DNA of 64,000 nt. It comes from Truepera sp965215315 (GTDB taxonomy: Bacteria; Deinococcota; Deinococci; Deinococcales; Trueperaceae). Shown here one piece after another: positions 54,880-63,500 of the stretch. Within the stretch, counting starts at the first letter, position 1. The number at the start of each line of letters is the position of its first letter. Position numbers and translations under genes: made by a program. Below the pieces are notes generated by a model. The model was given only the letters and a program-made list of their open reading frames with translations, had not been told where the DNA came from and searched no databases. The stretch covers positions 2,046,001-2,110,000 of the forward strand of contig CBDCDB010000008.1 of NCBI GenBank assembly GCA_965215315.1. Direction: 5' to 3'.

Positions 54880-55274
54880 GCACTGCGCCGCGTATCGTAG
54901 GCGTGCCTCGCCTCGAATACGGCCTCGATATGCTCCTGCGCCCAACTGCCTAAATGGTGGATGATGTCCTCGAGGCTTACCCCTAGCTCCGTCAGCTCAT
55001 ATTCGGTGTGAGGCGGCACGACCGGGTAAGACGTGCGCGTAACGAGGCCGTTACGCTCCAGCTCGCGTAGCGTCTGGGTCAGCATCTTTTGCGAGATACC
55101 CTCGACCTCTTTTTGCAACTCGCTATAACGCCGTTTGCCCCCTTTTAGCGCGTAGAGAATCAGCACCTGCCACTTGCCTGCGACCATCTCGAGCACGCTG
55201 TTAGACGGACAGCCTTTGCTGAGTACGTTAGCCGCACCGCCGTCTGTCTGGTTTTGTTCTCGGGTGACGTCCAT
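54876..55274 (-). CDS. HxlR-family transcriptional regulator
   Basis: 132 residues from the ATG at 55274. The conserved N-terminal Cys is in 'SKGCPSNSVLEMVAGKWQVL', then 'ILYALKGGKRRYSELQKEVE', 'GISQKMLTQTLRELERNGLV' and 'PPHTEYELTELGVSLEDII', a complete HxlR winged helix. Such regulators sense electrophiles through the Cys and usually control an adjacent divergent reductase. Here that neighbour, the NmrA-like gene at 55391, is broken. Confidence 0.9.
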   Translation of the reverse strand: MDVTREQNQTDGGAANVLSKGCPSNSVLEMVAGKWQVLILYALKGGKRRYSELQKEVEGISQKMLTQTLRELERNGLVTRTSYPVVPPHTEYELTELGVSLEDIIHHLGSWAQEHIEAVFEARHAYDTRRSA

Positions 55275-55390
55275 GATCAAGGTGTAGCATACTCCGTCCT
55301 CTAGCACACCAAAAGACAGGTGCTTTACGTCTAGAGCGCTAGAGCCCATGCTCCAGTTGTTCGTGCACTTACGCGTCTAGGAGGAGAACC

Positions 55391-56152
55391 ATGATTTTAA
55401 TCTCGACACCAAACGGCAAGGTCGGCAGCGAGATCGTCAAAATGTTACTCGAGCAGGGTCAACCGGTGCGTCTAGGCGCACATACACTCGAAAAGGCGCA
55501 AAACGCGTTTCCCCAAACTGAAGTCGTTCCTTTTGACTTTGGTGATGAGGGCGAAGTCAAAGCGGCCCTTCAAGATGTCCAGGCGCTCTATCTAGCGGCT
55601 CCCGGTGACGCTCAGGCCGCGTCCGTCAACCGCGTCATCGACCTAGCTAAGCTGGCGTCGAGCGCACCGTGCGGTTTTCGGCGCTGGGCGTCGAACATAG
55701 TGACAACCCGCTGCACGACGTTGAAAAACACCTTAAAGCGTCGGGACTAGAGTACACCTTGCTTAAGCCGCTCTGGTTTATACAGAACTACAGCACGTTT
55801 TACGCGGAGAGTATCCGCACGCAAGACATGTTTGCTGAACCCGCCGGGGACGCCAAAACCAGCTTTACATAGCATCTGCACAAGAGATTGACACAGGCAT
55901 CATTCCAAAACGTGTGTGCCAGACTGAAAAACTCTTGCATAGGGCGTTTCCGACCAGATGATACCTGTTAACAGTTTCAAACGGGCATGACCTCAGCGGG
56001 TGCGCCCGCAGCCTACGTCACACTGATGACGGGCTTAGGGCGTAAGGGCGGGCCAAACGGAAGAAGTCACCGACACGGTTAAGCAAGTCACAGGACACGC
56101 GCCGGTTTCGCTCGAGCGCTTTGCCCGCGACTACAAAGACGTTTGGCTCTAA
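55391..56152 (+). pseudogene. NmrA-like NAD(P)-binding oxidoreductase, decayed
   Basis: The first part (55391 on; 'ILISTPNGKVGSEIVKMLLE', 'VVPFDFGDEGEVKAALQDVQ') loses frame near 55655. The next frame reads 'GVERTVRFSALGVEHSDNPL' and 'HLKASGLEYTLLKPLWFIQN' and stops at 55872. The middle of the protein is missing and replaced by repeat copy D. A C-terminal remnant 'VTDTVKQVTGHAPVSLERFA' then 'RDYKDVWL' ends with TAA at 56150-56152. It was an NmrA/quinone-reductase-like protein divergent from the HxlR regulator. Confidence 0.75.
55871..55970 (+). repeat. Dispersed repeat, copy D (degenerate)
   Basis: AGCATCTGCAC, AAAACGTGTGTGCCAGACTG, GGGCGTTTCCGACCAGATGA and ATACCTGTTA line up with copies A-C, most clearly over the last 25 bp. 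It sits exactly where the middle of the NmrA-like gene is missing. Confidence 0.55.
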
Positions 56153-56202
56153 GTTACGCCCATACCGACGCTCTGTACAAAATCTGCGGTCATACCGCGC
56201 CA

Positions 56203-56232
56203 CTAAAAAAGCAGGGCCGTAAAGCCCTGCTT
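56203..56232 (-). terminator. Terminator of the aceE-aceF unit
   Basis: On the minus strand AAGCAGGGC and GCCCTGCTT form a perfect 9-bp stem followed by TTTTTTAG, 18 bp after the aceF stop. Confidence 0.85.
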
Positions 56233-56250
56233 AAGCTTTGCCCTTACGTC

Positions 56251-57693
56251 TTACCCCTCGACCGACATCAGATAGGGGTCTTCGATAGTTTCGCAGATCA
56301 GCCGCAAAAACCGCGCCGCGTCCGCCCCGTCAATTAACCGGTGGTCATACGAGAGCGACAGCGGCATCATTGTGCGCGGCTTGAACTCGCCCGCTTCGGC
56401 GTCCCAGACAGGTTCGACGCTGCCCCGTGCGACGCCCAAGATGGCGACGTCCGGCGGATTGACAATCGGCGTAAAACCGGTGCCGCCGATGCCGCCCAGG
56501 TTTGAGATGCTAAAATTGCCGCCCTGCATGTCTTCAGGGCCGAGCTTGCGGGCCCTGGCTTTTTCAGCGATATCGCCCAACTCCTTGGCAAGCTGCAGAA
56601 TGCCTTTTTTGTCCACGTCACGAATGACCGGGACAAGCAGCCCGCGTTCGGTGTCTACGGCGACGCCGACGTTGACATATTCCTTATAGACGACTTCGTT
56701 GTTCTCCAAATCCAGACTGGCGTTGAACTTAGGATATTTTTTCAGTGCCCCGACGACCATCTTGAGGAGCACCGCCGTCGGCGTGAGCTTGGTTCCGGCG
56801 GCTTCGGCCCGCGCTTTGTAACGTTTACGGAGCGTTTCAAACTCGCCGGTGTCGGCCTTGTCGAACTGCGTTACCAGCGGGACGCTGCTCCAGGCATTCG
56901 CCATCGTCCTCACCGTAGCTTTGCGAATCCCCGACATCGGTTCGCGGGTTACAACGCCGTACTTGCTGAAGTCTGGCAGTGGCGCAGCCTGTGGTGCAGC
57001 AGCAGGAGCCTGCGGCGCGGCGGGTTGAAAGGACTCCTGAGACGCGCTCTGAGACGCACCTTGTGGTTTGCCGTTCGCCGCAAAACTCTTGACGTCTTCT
57101 GCCGAAATGCGGCCCATAATACCCGAGCCCGCCACTTCGCGTAAATTGACGCCCATCTCACGAGCTAGACGCCGTACTGAGGGTGCTGCCGGAAGGCTCT
57201 GTTTTTCATCTACCGGCGTGTCGTAAGAGTCCGGTGATCTCTCGGCGTCTTCGGCGGTTTTAGCGTTTGCGGCGTCGTCAATTTCGGCTTCCTCAGCGTC
57301 TACGCTTTCGCCTTCGGTCTGAGCAGTTTCAGCGGGGTTTTCGGTGGGTTCTTCAGCAGCGGCGTCCGCAGAGGCTGTTTCATTACTTTCGGCGCTGCTT
57401 TCGGCGTCATCTGAGGCCGACTCTGCCGGGGCAGCGTCGCCGCTGGCCTCAGCCTCCCCCTCACCAACAACGAGCACAACCTGACCGACCGACGCCTCTT
57501 CGTTTTCCTTGACGCGGATTTCTTGCACCACGCCCGCAACCGCTGAAGGCACCTCGACGACGGCTTTGTCGGTCTCGAGCTCCAACACCGCCTGGTCTTG
57601 TTCGATCGTATCGCCGACCGCGACCAAAACTCCGACGACCGTGCCGCTCGTAATACCTTCGCCTACCTCGGGCAGTTTGAATTCAGTTGCCAT
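56251..57693 (-). CDS. aceF: Pyruvate dehydrogenase E2, dihydrolipoyl acetyltransferase
   Basis: 480 residues. One lipoyl domain ('ELETDKAVVEVPS', Lys43 lipoylated), a long acidic Glu/Ala/Ser linker (about 85-155), a peripheral-subunit-binding domain ('APSVRRLAREMGVNLREVAG', 'GIMGRISAEDV'), an Ala/Pro/Gln linker, and the catalytic domain with 'SYDHRLIDGADAARFL' (His and Asp catalytic pair). The ATG at 57693 is preceded by AAAGGA; the upstream start adds only six residues. It follows aceE by 39 bp. No E3 (lpd) is in the window. Confidence 0.95.
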   Translation of the reverse strand: MATEFKLPEVGEGITSGTVVGVLVAVGDTIEQDQAVLELETDKAVVEVPSAVAGVVQEIRVKENEEASVGQVVLVVGEGEAEASGDAAPAESASDDAESSAESNETASADAAAEEPTENPAETAQTEGESVDAEEAEIDDAANAKTAEDAERSPDSYDTPVDEKQSLPAAPSVRRLAREMGVNLREVAGSGIMGRISAEDVKSFAANGKPQGASQSASQESFQPAAPQAPAAAPQAAPLPDFSKYGVVTREPMSGIRKATVRTMANAWSSVPLVTQFDKADTGEFETLRKRYKARAEAAGTKLTPTAVLLKMVVGALKKYPKFNASLDLENNEVVYKEYVNVGVAVDTERGLLVPVIRDVDKKGILQLAKELGDIAEKARARKLGPEDMQGGNFSISNLGGIGGTGFTPIVNPPDVAILGVARGSVEPVWDAEAGEFKPRTMMPLSLSYDHRLIDGADAARFLRLICETIEDPYLMSVEG

Positions 57694-57732
57694 GCGTTTC
57701 CTTTCATGCACCTAGTCAGGTTAGATACTAAC

Positions 57733-60438
57733 TTAAGCAACATGCGCGTCGAGTTTGTCCGAGTCGATGTCCAAGTCTTTAATCGCTTTGGCGACGACTG
57801 AAGCCTCGAGCTGACCCTCTTGCTGCAGTGCGTAAAGCGTCGCCAGCGTAATGAAACGGGCGTCCACCTCGAAGTGGTTGCGGAGTTCTTCACGGGCCTC
57901 ACTGCGACCGAACCCGTCCGTACCCAAACTGACGATAGGGCGCGGCAGGTGACGAGAGAGCGCGTCCGGCAAGATCTTCATATAGTCCGACGCTGCGACC
58001 AATACACCTTCGGTATCTTTGAGTGCCTCGTAAACAAACGGCTTTTCCGCTTCCGACTCAGGGTTGAGGCGGTTACGGCGCTCCACGCGGAGGGCGTCTT
58101 GATGCAGCGACTTGTATGAGGTCACGCTCCACACGTCGGCGGCGACGTTGTACTCAGCGAGCATCTCTTGAGCTTTTAAGACCTCCAACATAATTGACCC
58201 TGAGCCGAACAGCTGCGCCTTGAGTTTGCTGCGCTTTTTGCCTGACGGCTTATAGAGATACATGCCTCTAAGCACACCTTCTTTAACCTCATCTGCTGAG
58301 AGATGTTCAGGCAGCGCCGGTTGTGGGTAGTTCTCGTTCCCGACCGTAAGGTAGTAAAAGATGTCCTCTTGCTCCTCGTACATCCGCCGCATCCCCTCAC
58401 GGATGATAAACGCCATCTCATAAGCAAACGACGGGTCATACGCCATCAGGTTGGGAATCGGGTAGGCCAAAACGTGCGAGTGACCGTCCTGGTGCTGCAA
58501 GCCTTCCCCAGCGAGCGTTGTGCGACCTGCTGTGCCGCCCAGCAAAAAGCCTTTGGTACGCATGTCGCCAGCAGCCCATAAAAAGTCGCCGATACGCTGA
58601 AACCCGAACATCGAGTAGTAGATGAAAAACGGAATCGTATTGACGCCGTGCGCGGCGTACGCTGTGCCTGCCGCGATAAACGACGAAATCGAACCCGCTT
58701 CGGTGATGCCTTCCTCTAAAATCTGTCCGTCGGTCGACTCTTTGTAATACAAGATGTTGTCGGAGTCGACAGGTTCGTAGAGCTGCCCGACGTGTGAGTA
58801 AATCCCAATTTGCCGAAACAAGGCTTCCATCCCGAACGTACGGGCCTCATCGGGAATAATCGGCACAATGAGCTTGCCCCACGCTTTATCGCGCAAAAGT
58901 TTACCTAAAATCCGCACAAAAACCATCGTCGTCGAGGCGGCGCGGTCGCCGGTGCCTTTAGTGAATTCGTCGAACAGAGCTTCGTCGGGAGCGGCCAAAG
59001 GCTCGGCTTTCACACTCCGCGCCGGGATGCTGCCACCTAATATTTTACGGTGTTCCTGCAAGTATTTGTACTCTTCTGCGTCCTCTTCAGGACGGTAGAA
59101 AGGGTACTGCGCGATCTCGTCGTCTTTAATCGGGACTTCAAAACGGTCGCGGAAGATCTTGAGTTCGTCTTCGGTCAGTTTTTTCTGCTGGTGCGTAACG
59201 TTTTTGCCCTCGCCCGATTCGCCCAAACCGTAACCCTTGATGGTGCGGGCCAAGATGACAGTCGGTTGACCCTTGTGTTCGGTTGCCCACTTAAAGGCGG
59301 TGTAGACCTTGATAGGGTCGTGACCGCCCCGGTTGAGTTTGGCGAGGTCGTCGTCGCTCCAGCCTTCGATAAGCTTTTGCAGTTCAGGCGTATTAAAGAA
59401 GTTTTTCCGCAGTTCGGCTGCACCAAACGCTGCGTAACGCTGCGATTCGCCGTCAACAAGGCTGTCAAAACGTTTAATGAGGACACCTTGCGTGTCTTCT
59501 TCTAGGAGTTTGTCCCAACCTGAACCCCAGATGACCTTAATAACGTTCCAGCCGGTACCGCGAAAGTTAGCCTCGAGCTCCTGAATAATCTGACCGTTGC
59601 CGCGTACTGGGCCGTCGAGTCGTTGCAAATTGCAGTTGATCACCCAAATTAAATTGTCTAGCTTTTCCCTCGAGGCAAGACTGATCGCGCCTAAAGTTTC
59701 AGGTTCGTCGGTTTCGCCGTCGCCTAAAAACGCCCAGACTTTACCCGAACCGGCTTCTTTGAGACCGCGGTCTTCTAGATAGCGGTTAAAGCGCGCCTGA
59801 TAGATCGAGGTCAGCGGGCCGATCCCCATCGAAACGGTGGCAAACGTCCAGTACTCGGGCATCAACCAAGCATGAGGGTAACTGCTCAGACCGGGGCTAT
59901 CTTGCAGTTCACGGCGGAAGTTGCGCAGGTGCTCTTTGTCCAAGCGGCGCTCGAGGTACGAACGCGCGTACATGCCGGGGCTGGCGTGCCCTTGAAAATA
60001 GACCATATCGGCGTCTGTGCCCGCGTCCGGCCCACGAAAAAAGTGGTTCATCCCGACTTCGTACAGCGTCGCTGCCGACGCGTAGGTCGATAAGTGACCG
60101 CCGATGCCGTCCGAATGTTTGTTCGCGTGAAGCACCATCGCTACGGCGTTCCAGCGGATCAAGTTGCGGATGCGGCGCTCTACAGCGAGGTCGCCGGGAT
60201 AATCGGCGTCTTCGCCTACCGGAATGGTATTGATGTAGGGCGTGTTGGCACTGAAAGGAATCTCGACGCCGAGTTTCTTGGCGTGCTGCTCGAGCCGTTC
60301 CAGAATCTCTAGGGCGCGTTCCGGCCCCGCACTGTCAAGCACATACTCTAGAGACTCGAGCCACTCTTTAAGCTCAATCTCGTTGAGTTGCTGCCGGGCG
60401 TCGGTGTCGGCTCCGGCGCGTTCCAGGGTATCAGCCAC
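57733..60438 (-). CDS. aceE: Pyruvate dehydrogenase E1, homodimeric type
   Basis: 901 residues. Thiamine-diphosphate motif: 'AFLGDGETDEPETLGAISLA' then 'INCNLQRLDGPVRGNGQI'. 'ANKHSDGIGGHLSTYASAAT', 'YFQGHASPGMYARSYLE' and 'TAGRTTLAGEGLQHQDGHSH' are further AceE blocks. It decarboxylates pyruvate and acetylates the lipoyl group of AceF. The start is GTG with GAGGAGG 7 bp upstream. The 39-bp spacing to aceF and a shared terminator show a two-gene unit. Full length, so probably active. Confidence 0.96.
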   Translation of the reverse strand: MADTLERAGADTDARQQLNEIELKEWLESLEYVLDSAGPERALEILERLEQHAKKLGVEIPFSANTPYINTIPVGEDADYPGDLAVERRIRNLIRWNAVAMVLHANKHSDGIGGHLSTYASAATLYEVGMNHFFRGPDAGTDADMVYFQGHASPGMYARSYLERRLDKEHLRNFRRELQDSPGLSSYPHAWLMPEYWTFATVSMGIGPLTSIYQARFNRYLEDRGLKEAGSGKVWAFLGDGETDEPETLGAISLASREKLDNLIWVINCNLQRLDGPVRGNGQIIQELEANFRGTGWNVIKVIWGSGWDKLLEEDTQGVLIKRFDSLVDGESQRYAAFGAAELRKNFFNTPELQKLIEGWSDDDLAKLNRGGHDPIKVYTAFKWATEHKGQPTVILARTIKGYGLGESGEGKNVTHQQKKLTEDELKIFRDRFEVPIKDDEIAQYPFYRPEEDAEEYKYLQEHRKILGGSIPARSVKAEPLAAPDEALFDEFTKGTGDRAASTTMVFVRILGKLLRDKAWGKLIVPIIPDEARTFGMEALFRQIGIYSHVGQLYEPVDSDNILYYKESTDGQILEEGITEAGSISSFIAAGTAYAAHGVNTIPFFIYYSMFGFQRIGDFLWAAGDMRTKGFLLGGTAGRTTLAGEGLQHQDGHSHVLAYPIPNLMAYDPSFAYEMAFIIREGMRRMYEEQEDIFYYLTVGNENYPQPALPEHLSADEVKEGVLRGMYLYKPSGKKRSKLKAQLFGSGSIMLEVLKAQEMLAEYNVAADVWSVTSYKSLHQDALRVERRNRLNPESEAEKPFVYEALKDTEGVLVAASDYMKILPDALSRHLPRPIVSLGTDGFGRSEAREELRNHFEVDARFITLATLYALQQEGQLEASVVAKAIKDLDIDSDKLDAHVA

Positions 60439-60646
60439 GGTAAAGCCTCCTCTTGGCTAGGTAGGGTTTTAGATTAACCGGTAGATTGGCCTTTCGAGCT
60501 GACGAGCTAGACCCACCGGTTTTGGACTGACCGGGAGTAGGTCGCCCGGTGAGATAAGCTCATCCTACCAAGCTTGACCCTCAAAACTTCATATATGCGC
60601 TGCAATCTACGTTTGTAAGCCTGCTGCATCAGCGGCTAGGCCCGGA

Positions 60647-60855
60647 TTAGCGCGAGCGAAAAAGCCAGCCGAGCAGATCGATAAGAAGCGTCAGCACACC
60701 GCTGCTGAGGAGCGGCGACGTTACCGGAAAGAAGACCGTCCGCGCGCGAACGTCGCCGGGAAGCTGACCAAACCACGCGAACGCTTCGGAAAAAAGAGGA
60801 GAACAACGCCTGAAAGCGCCAAACTCAGACCGCCAACGATGAGCCCTCGAGCCAC
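60647..60855 (-). pseudogene. DUF2905 membrane protein, one-base frameshift
   Basis: The GTG at 60855 opens 'ARGLIVGGLSLALSGVVLLF', and the continuation 'SEAFAWFGQLPGDVRARTVF' with 'FPVTSPLLSSGVLTLLIDLL' ends 'GWLFRSR' at 60647: a complete DUF2905 protein with its LPGD motif. The total of 209 nt lacks one base. The break falls in a run of six A (60790-60795), where a seventh A would restore the frame, so a homopolymer sequencing error is likely. The stretches on either side (60439-60646, 60856-60992) show nothing else. Confidence 0.7.
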
Positions 60856-60892
60856 CCTCAAAGTTTAACGCTGTGGGCAGATGAACGGAGTC

Positions 60893-60906
60893 TGTAAAGG
60901 TTTACA
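60893..60906. promoter_or_regulatory. Upstream operator-like palindrome (O2)
   Basis: TGTAAA-GG-TTTACA, a perfect palindrome similar to the site at 61041 and about 150 bp upstream of it, suitable for repression by DNA looping. Confidence 0.5.
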
Positions 60907-60995
60907 AAAGCTTTATGAGACTCAGGCCAGTTTTACACGAAGTCTGAATTTAGCACTTGAAAGATACCATTTTTAGGAACTAAAACAGCCTTTCC

Positions 60996-61024
60996 TTGAC
61001 AAATTGGTGCTTAACCTCTAGACT
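60996..61024 (+). promoter_or_regulatory. Promoter of the LacI regulator gene
   Basis: -35 TTGACA (60996-61001), 17-bp spacer, -10 TAGACT (61019-61024). The predicted start near 61031 gives a leader of about 49 nt that contains the operator at 61041. Confidence 0.75.
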
Positions 61025-61040
61025 CGCCGTACCAATTCTT

Positions 61041-61058
61041 TTTGTAAGCGGTTACAAA
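61041..61058. promoter_or_regulatory. LacI-type operator (O1)
   Basis: TTTGTAA-GCGG-TTACAAA, arms perfectly complementary, just downstream of the predicted transcription start. This form (TGTAAxCGxTTACA-like) is typical of LacI-family sites. Confidence 0.7.
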
Positions 61059-61079
61059 ATCAGGTATTGAGAGGTATAT

Positions 61080-62066
61080 GTGGGTCTAAGAATCCCTGAG
61101 GGGTTGCGCCCTACGATTCAAGATGTCGCGTCGGCAGCGGGTGTTTCGACCGGTACGGTGAGCCGGGTGCTGAACGGTCGTCCGGGCGTCAAAGCGAGTA
61201 CCAAAGTCGTGGTGCTGGAAGCGGTAACGAGGTTAGAGTACCGCCCCGACACCGCCGCGCGGCAGCTCTCAGGAGGCCGCACTAAACGCATCGGCTTTCA
61301 CGTTTCGGCGCATAACAGCCGTTTTTCACCCTTTTACATGCTCTTTACGGAACACCTCATCGCCGGTTTAGAAAAGGACGGCTACCGCCTCGACGATATT
61401 CCGAGCCGCCCTGACGGGCTCCCGGCACAGCTGCCGGACGGCATGGTGCTTTTCGGTGTCCATGATGACGACCTCCGTATTCCGTACCTCGAGGCGCAAG
61501 GGGTGCCGTTTGTACTCGAGGGTCACGCGCCGGGTCAGCGCTGGGTACGTGCAGACGACTACAGCGGCGGCAGACAAGCAACCGAACATCTCGTGCGCCT
61601 CGGTCATACCGACATTTTGCAGCTGGGCGGCGACCCCAGCGGTCAGGCGGCGTTCGACCGCTTGCGCGGGTATAGAGACGTTCTGGCTGAAAACGGTCTG
61701 ATGACCCTGGAGCCCCTGAGCGGCAGCTTTTCGGTACTCGGCGCGTACCGGGCAGTGCGGCGGGCGCTGGACGCCGGGATACAGTTTTCTGCCCTTTTTG
61801 CCGCTTCAGATGAAATGGCCTGTGGCGCGATTGTCGCGTTGGAAGACGCCGGTTTACGGGTTCCCGGAGTCGTGTCAGTCGTCGGGTTTGACGACCTGCC
61901 CGAATTTGGTGAAGGTCTGACGACGGTTCGGCAAGACATCGCCAAAGTTGCCGAAACTGCGGTAGCACTTCTTAAAGAGGGCTTGGCGGGGGAACCGGTG
62001 CGACACGAAATTGTCCCAGTTCAGCTCGTGGTGCGCGGCACCACCGCCCGGAGGAGGTCACTGTGA
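61080..62066 (+). CDS. LacI-family sugar-responsive repressor
   Basis: 328 residues. The N-terminal DNA-binding domain is canonical: 'TIQDVASAAGVSTGTVSRVL' then 'NGRPGVKASTKVVVLEAVTR', hinge 'PDTAARQLSGGR'. The periplasmic-binding-protein-like core has 'VRADDYSGGRQATEHLVRLG', 'ALFAASDEMACGAIVALEDA' and 'VSVVGFDDLPEFGEGLTTVR'. It starts with GTG, GAGAGG 5 bp upstream. It heads the ABC-transporter genes in the same direction and has palindromes in its own promoter, so it probably represses itself and the transporter until sugar binds. The inducer is not identifiable. Confidence 0.93.
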   Translation: MGLRIPEGLRPTIQDVASAAGVSTGTVSRVLNGRPGVKASTKVVVLEAVTRLEYRPDTAARQLSGGRTKRIGFHVSAHNSRFSPFYMLFTEHLIAGLEKDGYRLDDIPSRPDGLPAQLPDGMVLFGVHDDDLRIPYLEAQGVPFVLEGHAPGQRWVRADDYSGGRQATEHLVRLGHTDILQLGGDPSGQAAFDRLRGYRDVLAENGLMTLEPLSGSFSVLGAYRAVRRALDAGIQFSALFAASDEMACGAIVALEDAGLRVPGVVSVVGFDDLPEFGEGLTTVRQDIAKVAETAVALLKEGLAGEPVRHEIVPVQLVVRGTTARRRSL

Positions 62067-62132
62067 TCTGACACGCTTGACCCCTCGGTTCAGTCAGCTG
62101 GATTTTTACTCTTTTCGTTTTTGGAGGAACAC

Positions 62133-63371
62133 ATGAAACGTTTCGGCTCAGCGTTATTCGGACTTCTCATCTGCACCGTATTTGCACAGACCGCCTTTGC
62201 CCAGACCACCGTCCGCATTACCGGCTACGGCGGTCAAGACCCGGCGATTGTCAACCGTCTCATCAACGAAGTTATCGGCGACGAACTTTCGGGGGCCGGA
62301 ATCTCTGTGCAGTACGAACCCGTCGAAGGCGACTACAACGCCGGACTTTTTAACGCGCTTTCAGCAGGCACCGCGGGCGACATCTTTTATATTCCGGCTG
62401 AGACCGCGCCCGGTATTTTGGCGACCGGTACGGTGCTACCCCTAAACGATGTGTTTGATACAGCGCCGTTCATCGACACGCTTTTAGACCCTTTTACGCT
62501 TGACGGTCAGATTTACGGCGTCCCTAAAGATTTTAATACGCTGGCGGTTTTTTACAACAAAGACCTGTTCGACGAAGCGGGCGTCGAGTACCCGAATGAA
62601 ACGGACACCTGGGAAACCTTTGCCGAAAAGTTGCGCGGTGTCAGCGACTTAGGAGACGACGTAAAAGGCGCGTGTTTTGTCGCCGACCTCGCCCGGATGG
62701 GGCCGTTCGCTTTTGCTGAAGGCTGGCAAGCTTTAGGTGAAGACGGCACCACCAACTTGCAAGACCCGGCATTTGTCAAGGCGTTCAGCTGGTATACGGG
62801 CCTGATTCAAGACGGCACAACGGCCCTGCCGAGCGATTTGGGTCAGGACTGGTCGGGGGGCTGTTTCGGGACGGGGAATACGGGCGTCGCCATCGAAGGG
62901 GCGTGGATTTTAGGCTATTTGCGCGATACCGCGCCTAACTTGCAGTACGGCACCACCTTTTTACCAGTAAGCCCCGCCGGTGAAACCGGCAACTACACCT
63001 ATACGGTAGCCTACGGCGTCAACGCGAACTCGCCCAATCAGGAGGCGGCGCTGCAGGTTTTAGCGGCGTTAACCAGCGAAGAAGCGCAGCAGTGGGTGCT
63101 CGAGAACGGCCTCGCCATCCCCAGCCGCGAATCACTCGGCGACAACCCTTACTTTCAGGAAGACACGCCCGAAGCCGCGGCCAACCGCATCATCTTCGAG
63201 GGGGCTTCTCGGGGCAACGTCGAGAGCTATCAGTTCGGCAGCGTCGGCACCGATTTTGCGACGCCCATCAACACCGCCATCACTGCTGTAGCGACCGGTC
63301 AAACCGAAGTTGGAGCGGCCTTGGAACAGGCTCAGGGTGAGGTCAATGCGCTCATCGAACGTGCCCAGTAA
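62133..63371 (+). CDS. Sugar ABC transporter substrate-binding protein
   Basis: 412 residues, family 1 extracellular sugar-binding protein. Signal peptide 'LFGLLICTVFAQTAFA' then 'QTTVRITGYGGQDPAIVNRL'. 'DLFDEAGVEYPNETDTWETF' (the typical cleft helix), 'GNTGVAIEGAWILGYL' and 'YTVAYGVNANSPNQEAALQV' are family blocks. The ATG at 62133 has GGAGGA 5 bp upstream. It captures an oligosaccharide or sugar in the periplasm and delivers it to the permease encoded next. Substrate unknown; context (LacI) agrees with a carbohydrate. Confidence 0.93.
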   Translation: MKRFGSALFGLLICTVFAQTAFAQTTVRITGYGGQDPAIVNRLINEVIGDELSGAGISVQYEPVEGDYNAGLFNALSAGTAGDIFYIPAETAPGILATGTVLPLNDVFDTAPFIDTLLDPFTLDGQIYGVPKDFNTLAVFYNKDLFDEAGVEYPNETDTWETFAEKLRGVSDLGDDVKGACFVADLARMGPFAFAEGWQALGEDGTTNLQDPAFVKAFSWYTGLIQDGTTALPSDLGQDWSGGCFGTGNTGVAIEGAWILGYLRDTAPNLQYGTTFLPVSPAGETGNYTYTVAYGVNANSPNQEAALQVLAALTSEEAQQWVLENGLAIPSRESLGDNPYFQEDTPEAAANRIIFEGASRGNVESYQFGSVGTDFATPINTAITAVATGQTEVGAALEQAQGEVNALIERAQ

Positions 63372-63424
63372 CTTTGTCTAGTCTTTGTTTTAGCTGAAGT
63401 TTGCGGTTTGAGCTGAAGTTCGTG

Positions 63425-63451
63425 TAGCCGGGGTAAAGCCAACTCCGGCTA
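63425..63451 (+). promoter_or_regulatory. Intercistronic stem-loop after the binding-protein gene
   Basis: TAGCCGG (63425-63431) and CCGGCTA (63445-63451) form a 7-bp stem with a 13-nt loop and no T-tract. Such hairpins often stabilise the binding-protein part of ABC operon mRNAs. Confidence 0.5.
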
Positions 63452-63500
63452 TACCTGACTTACCTGAATCTATCTAACCCAAACCTAAAGGAGGCCCGAA

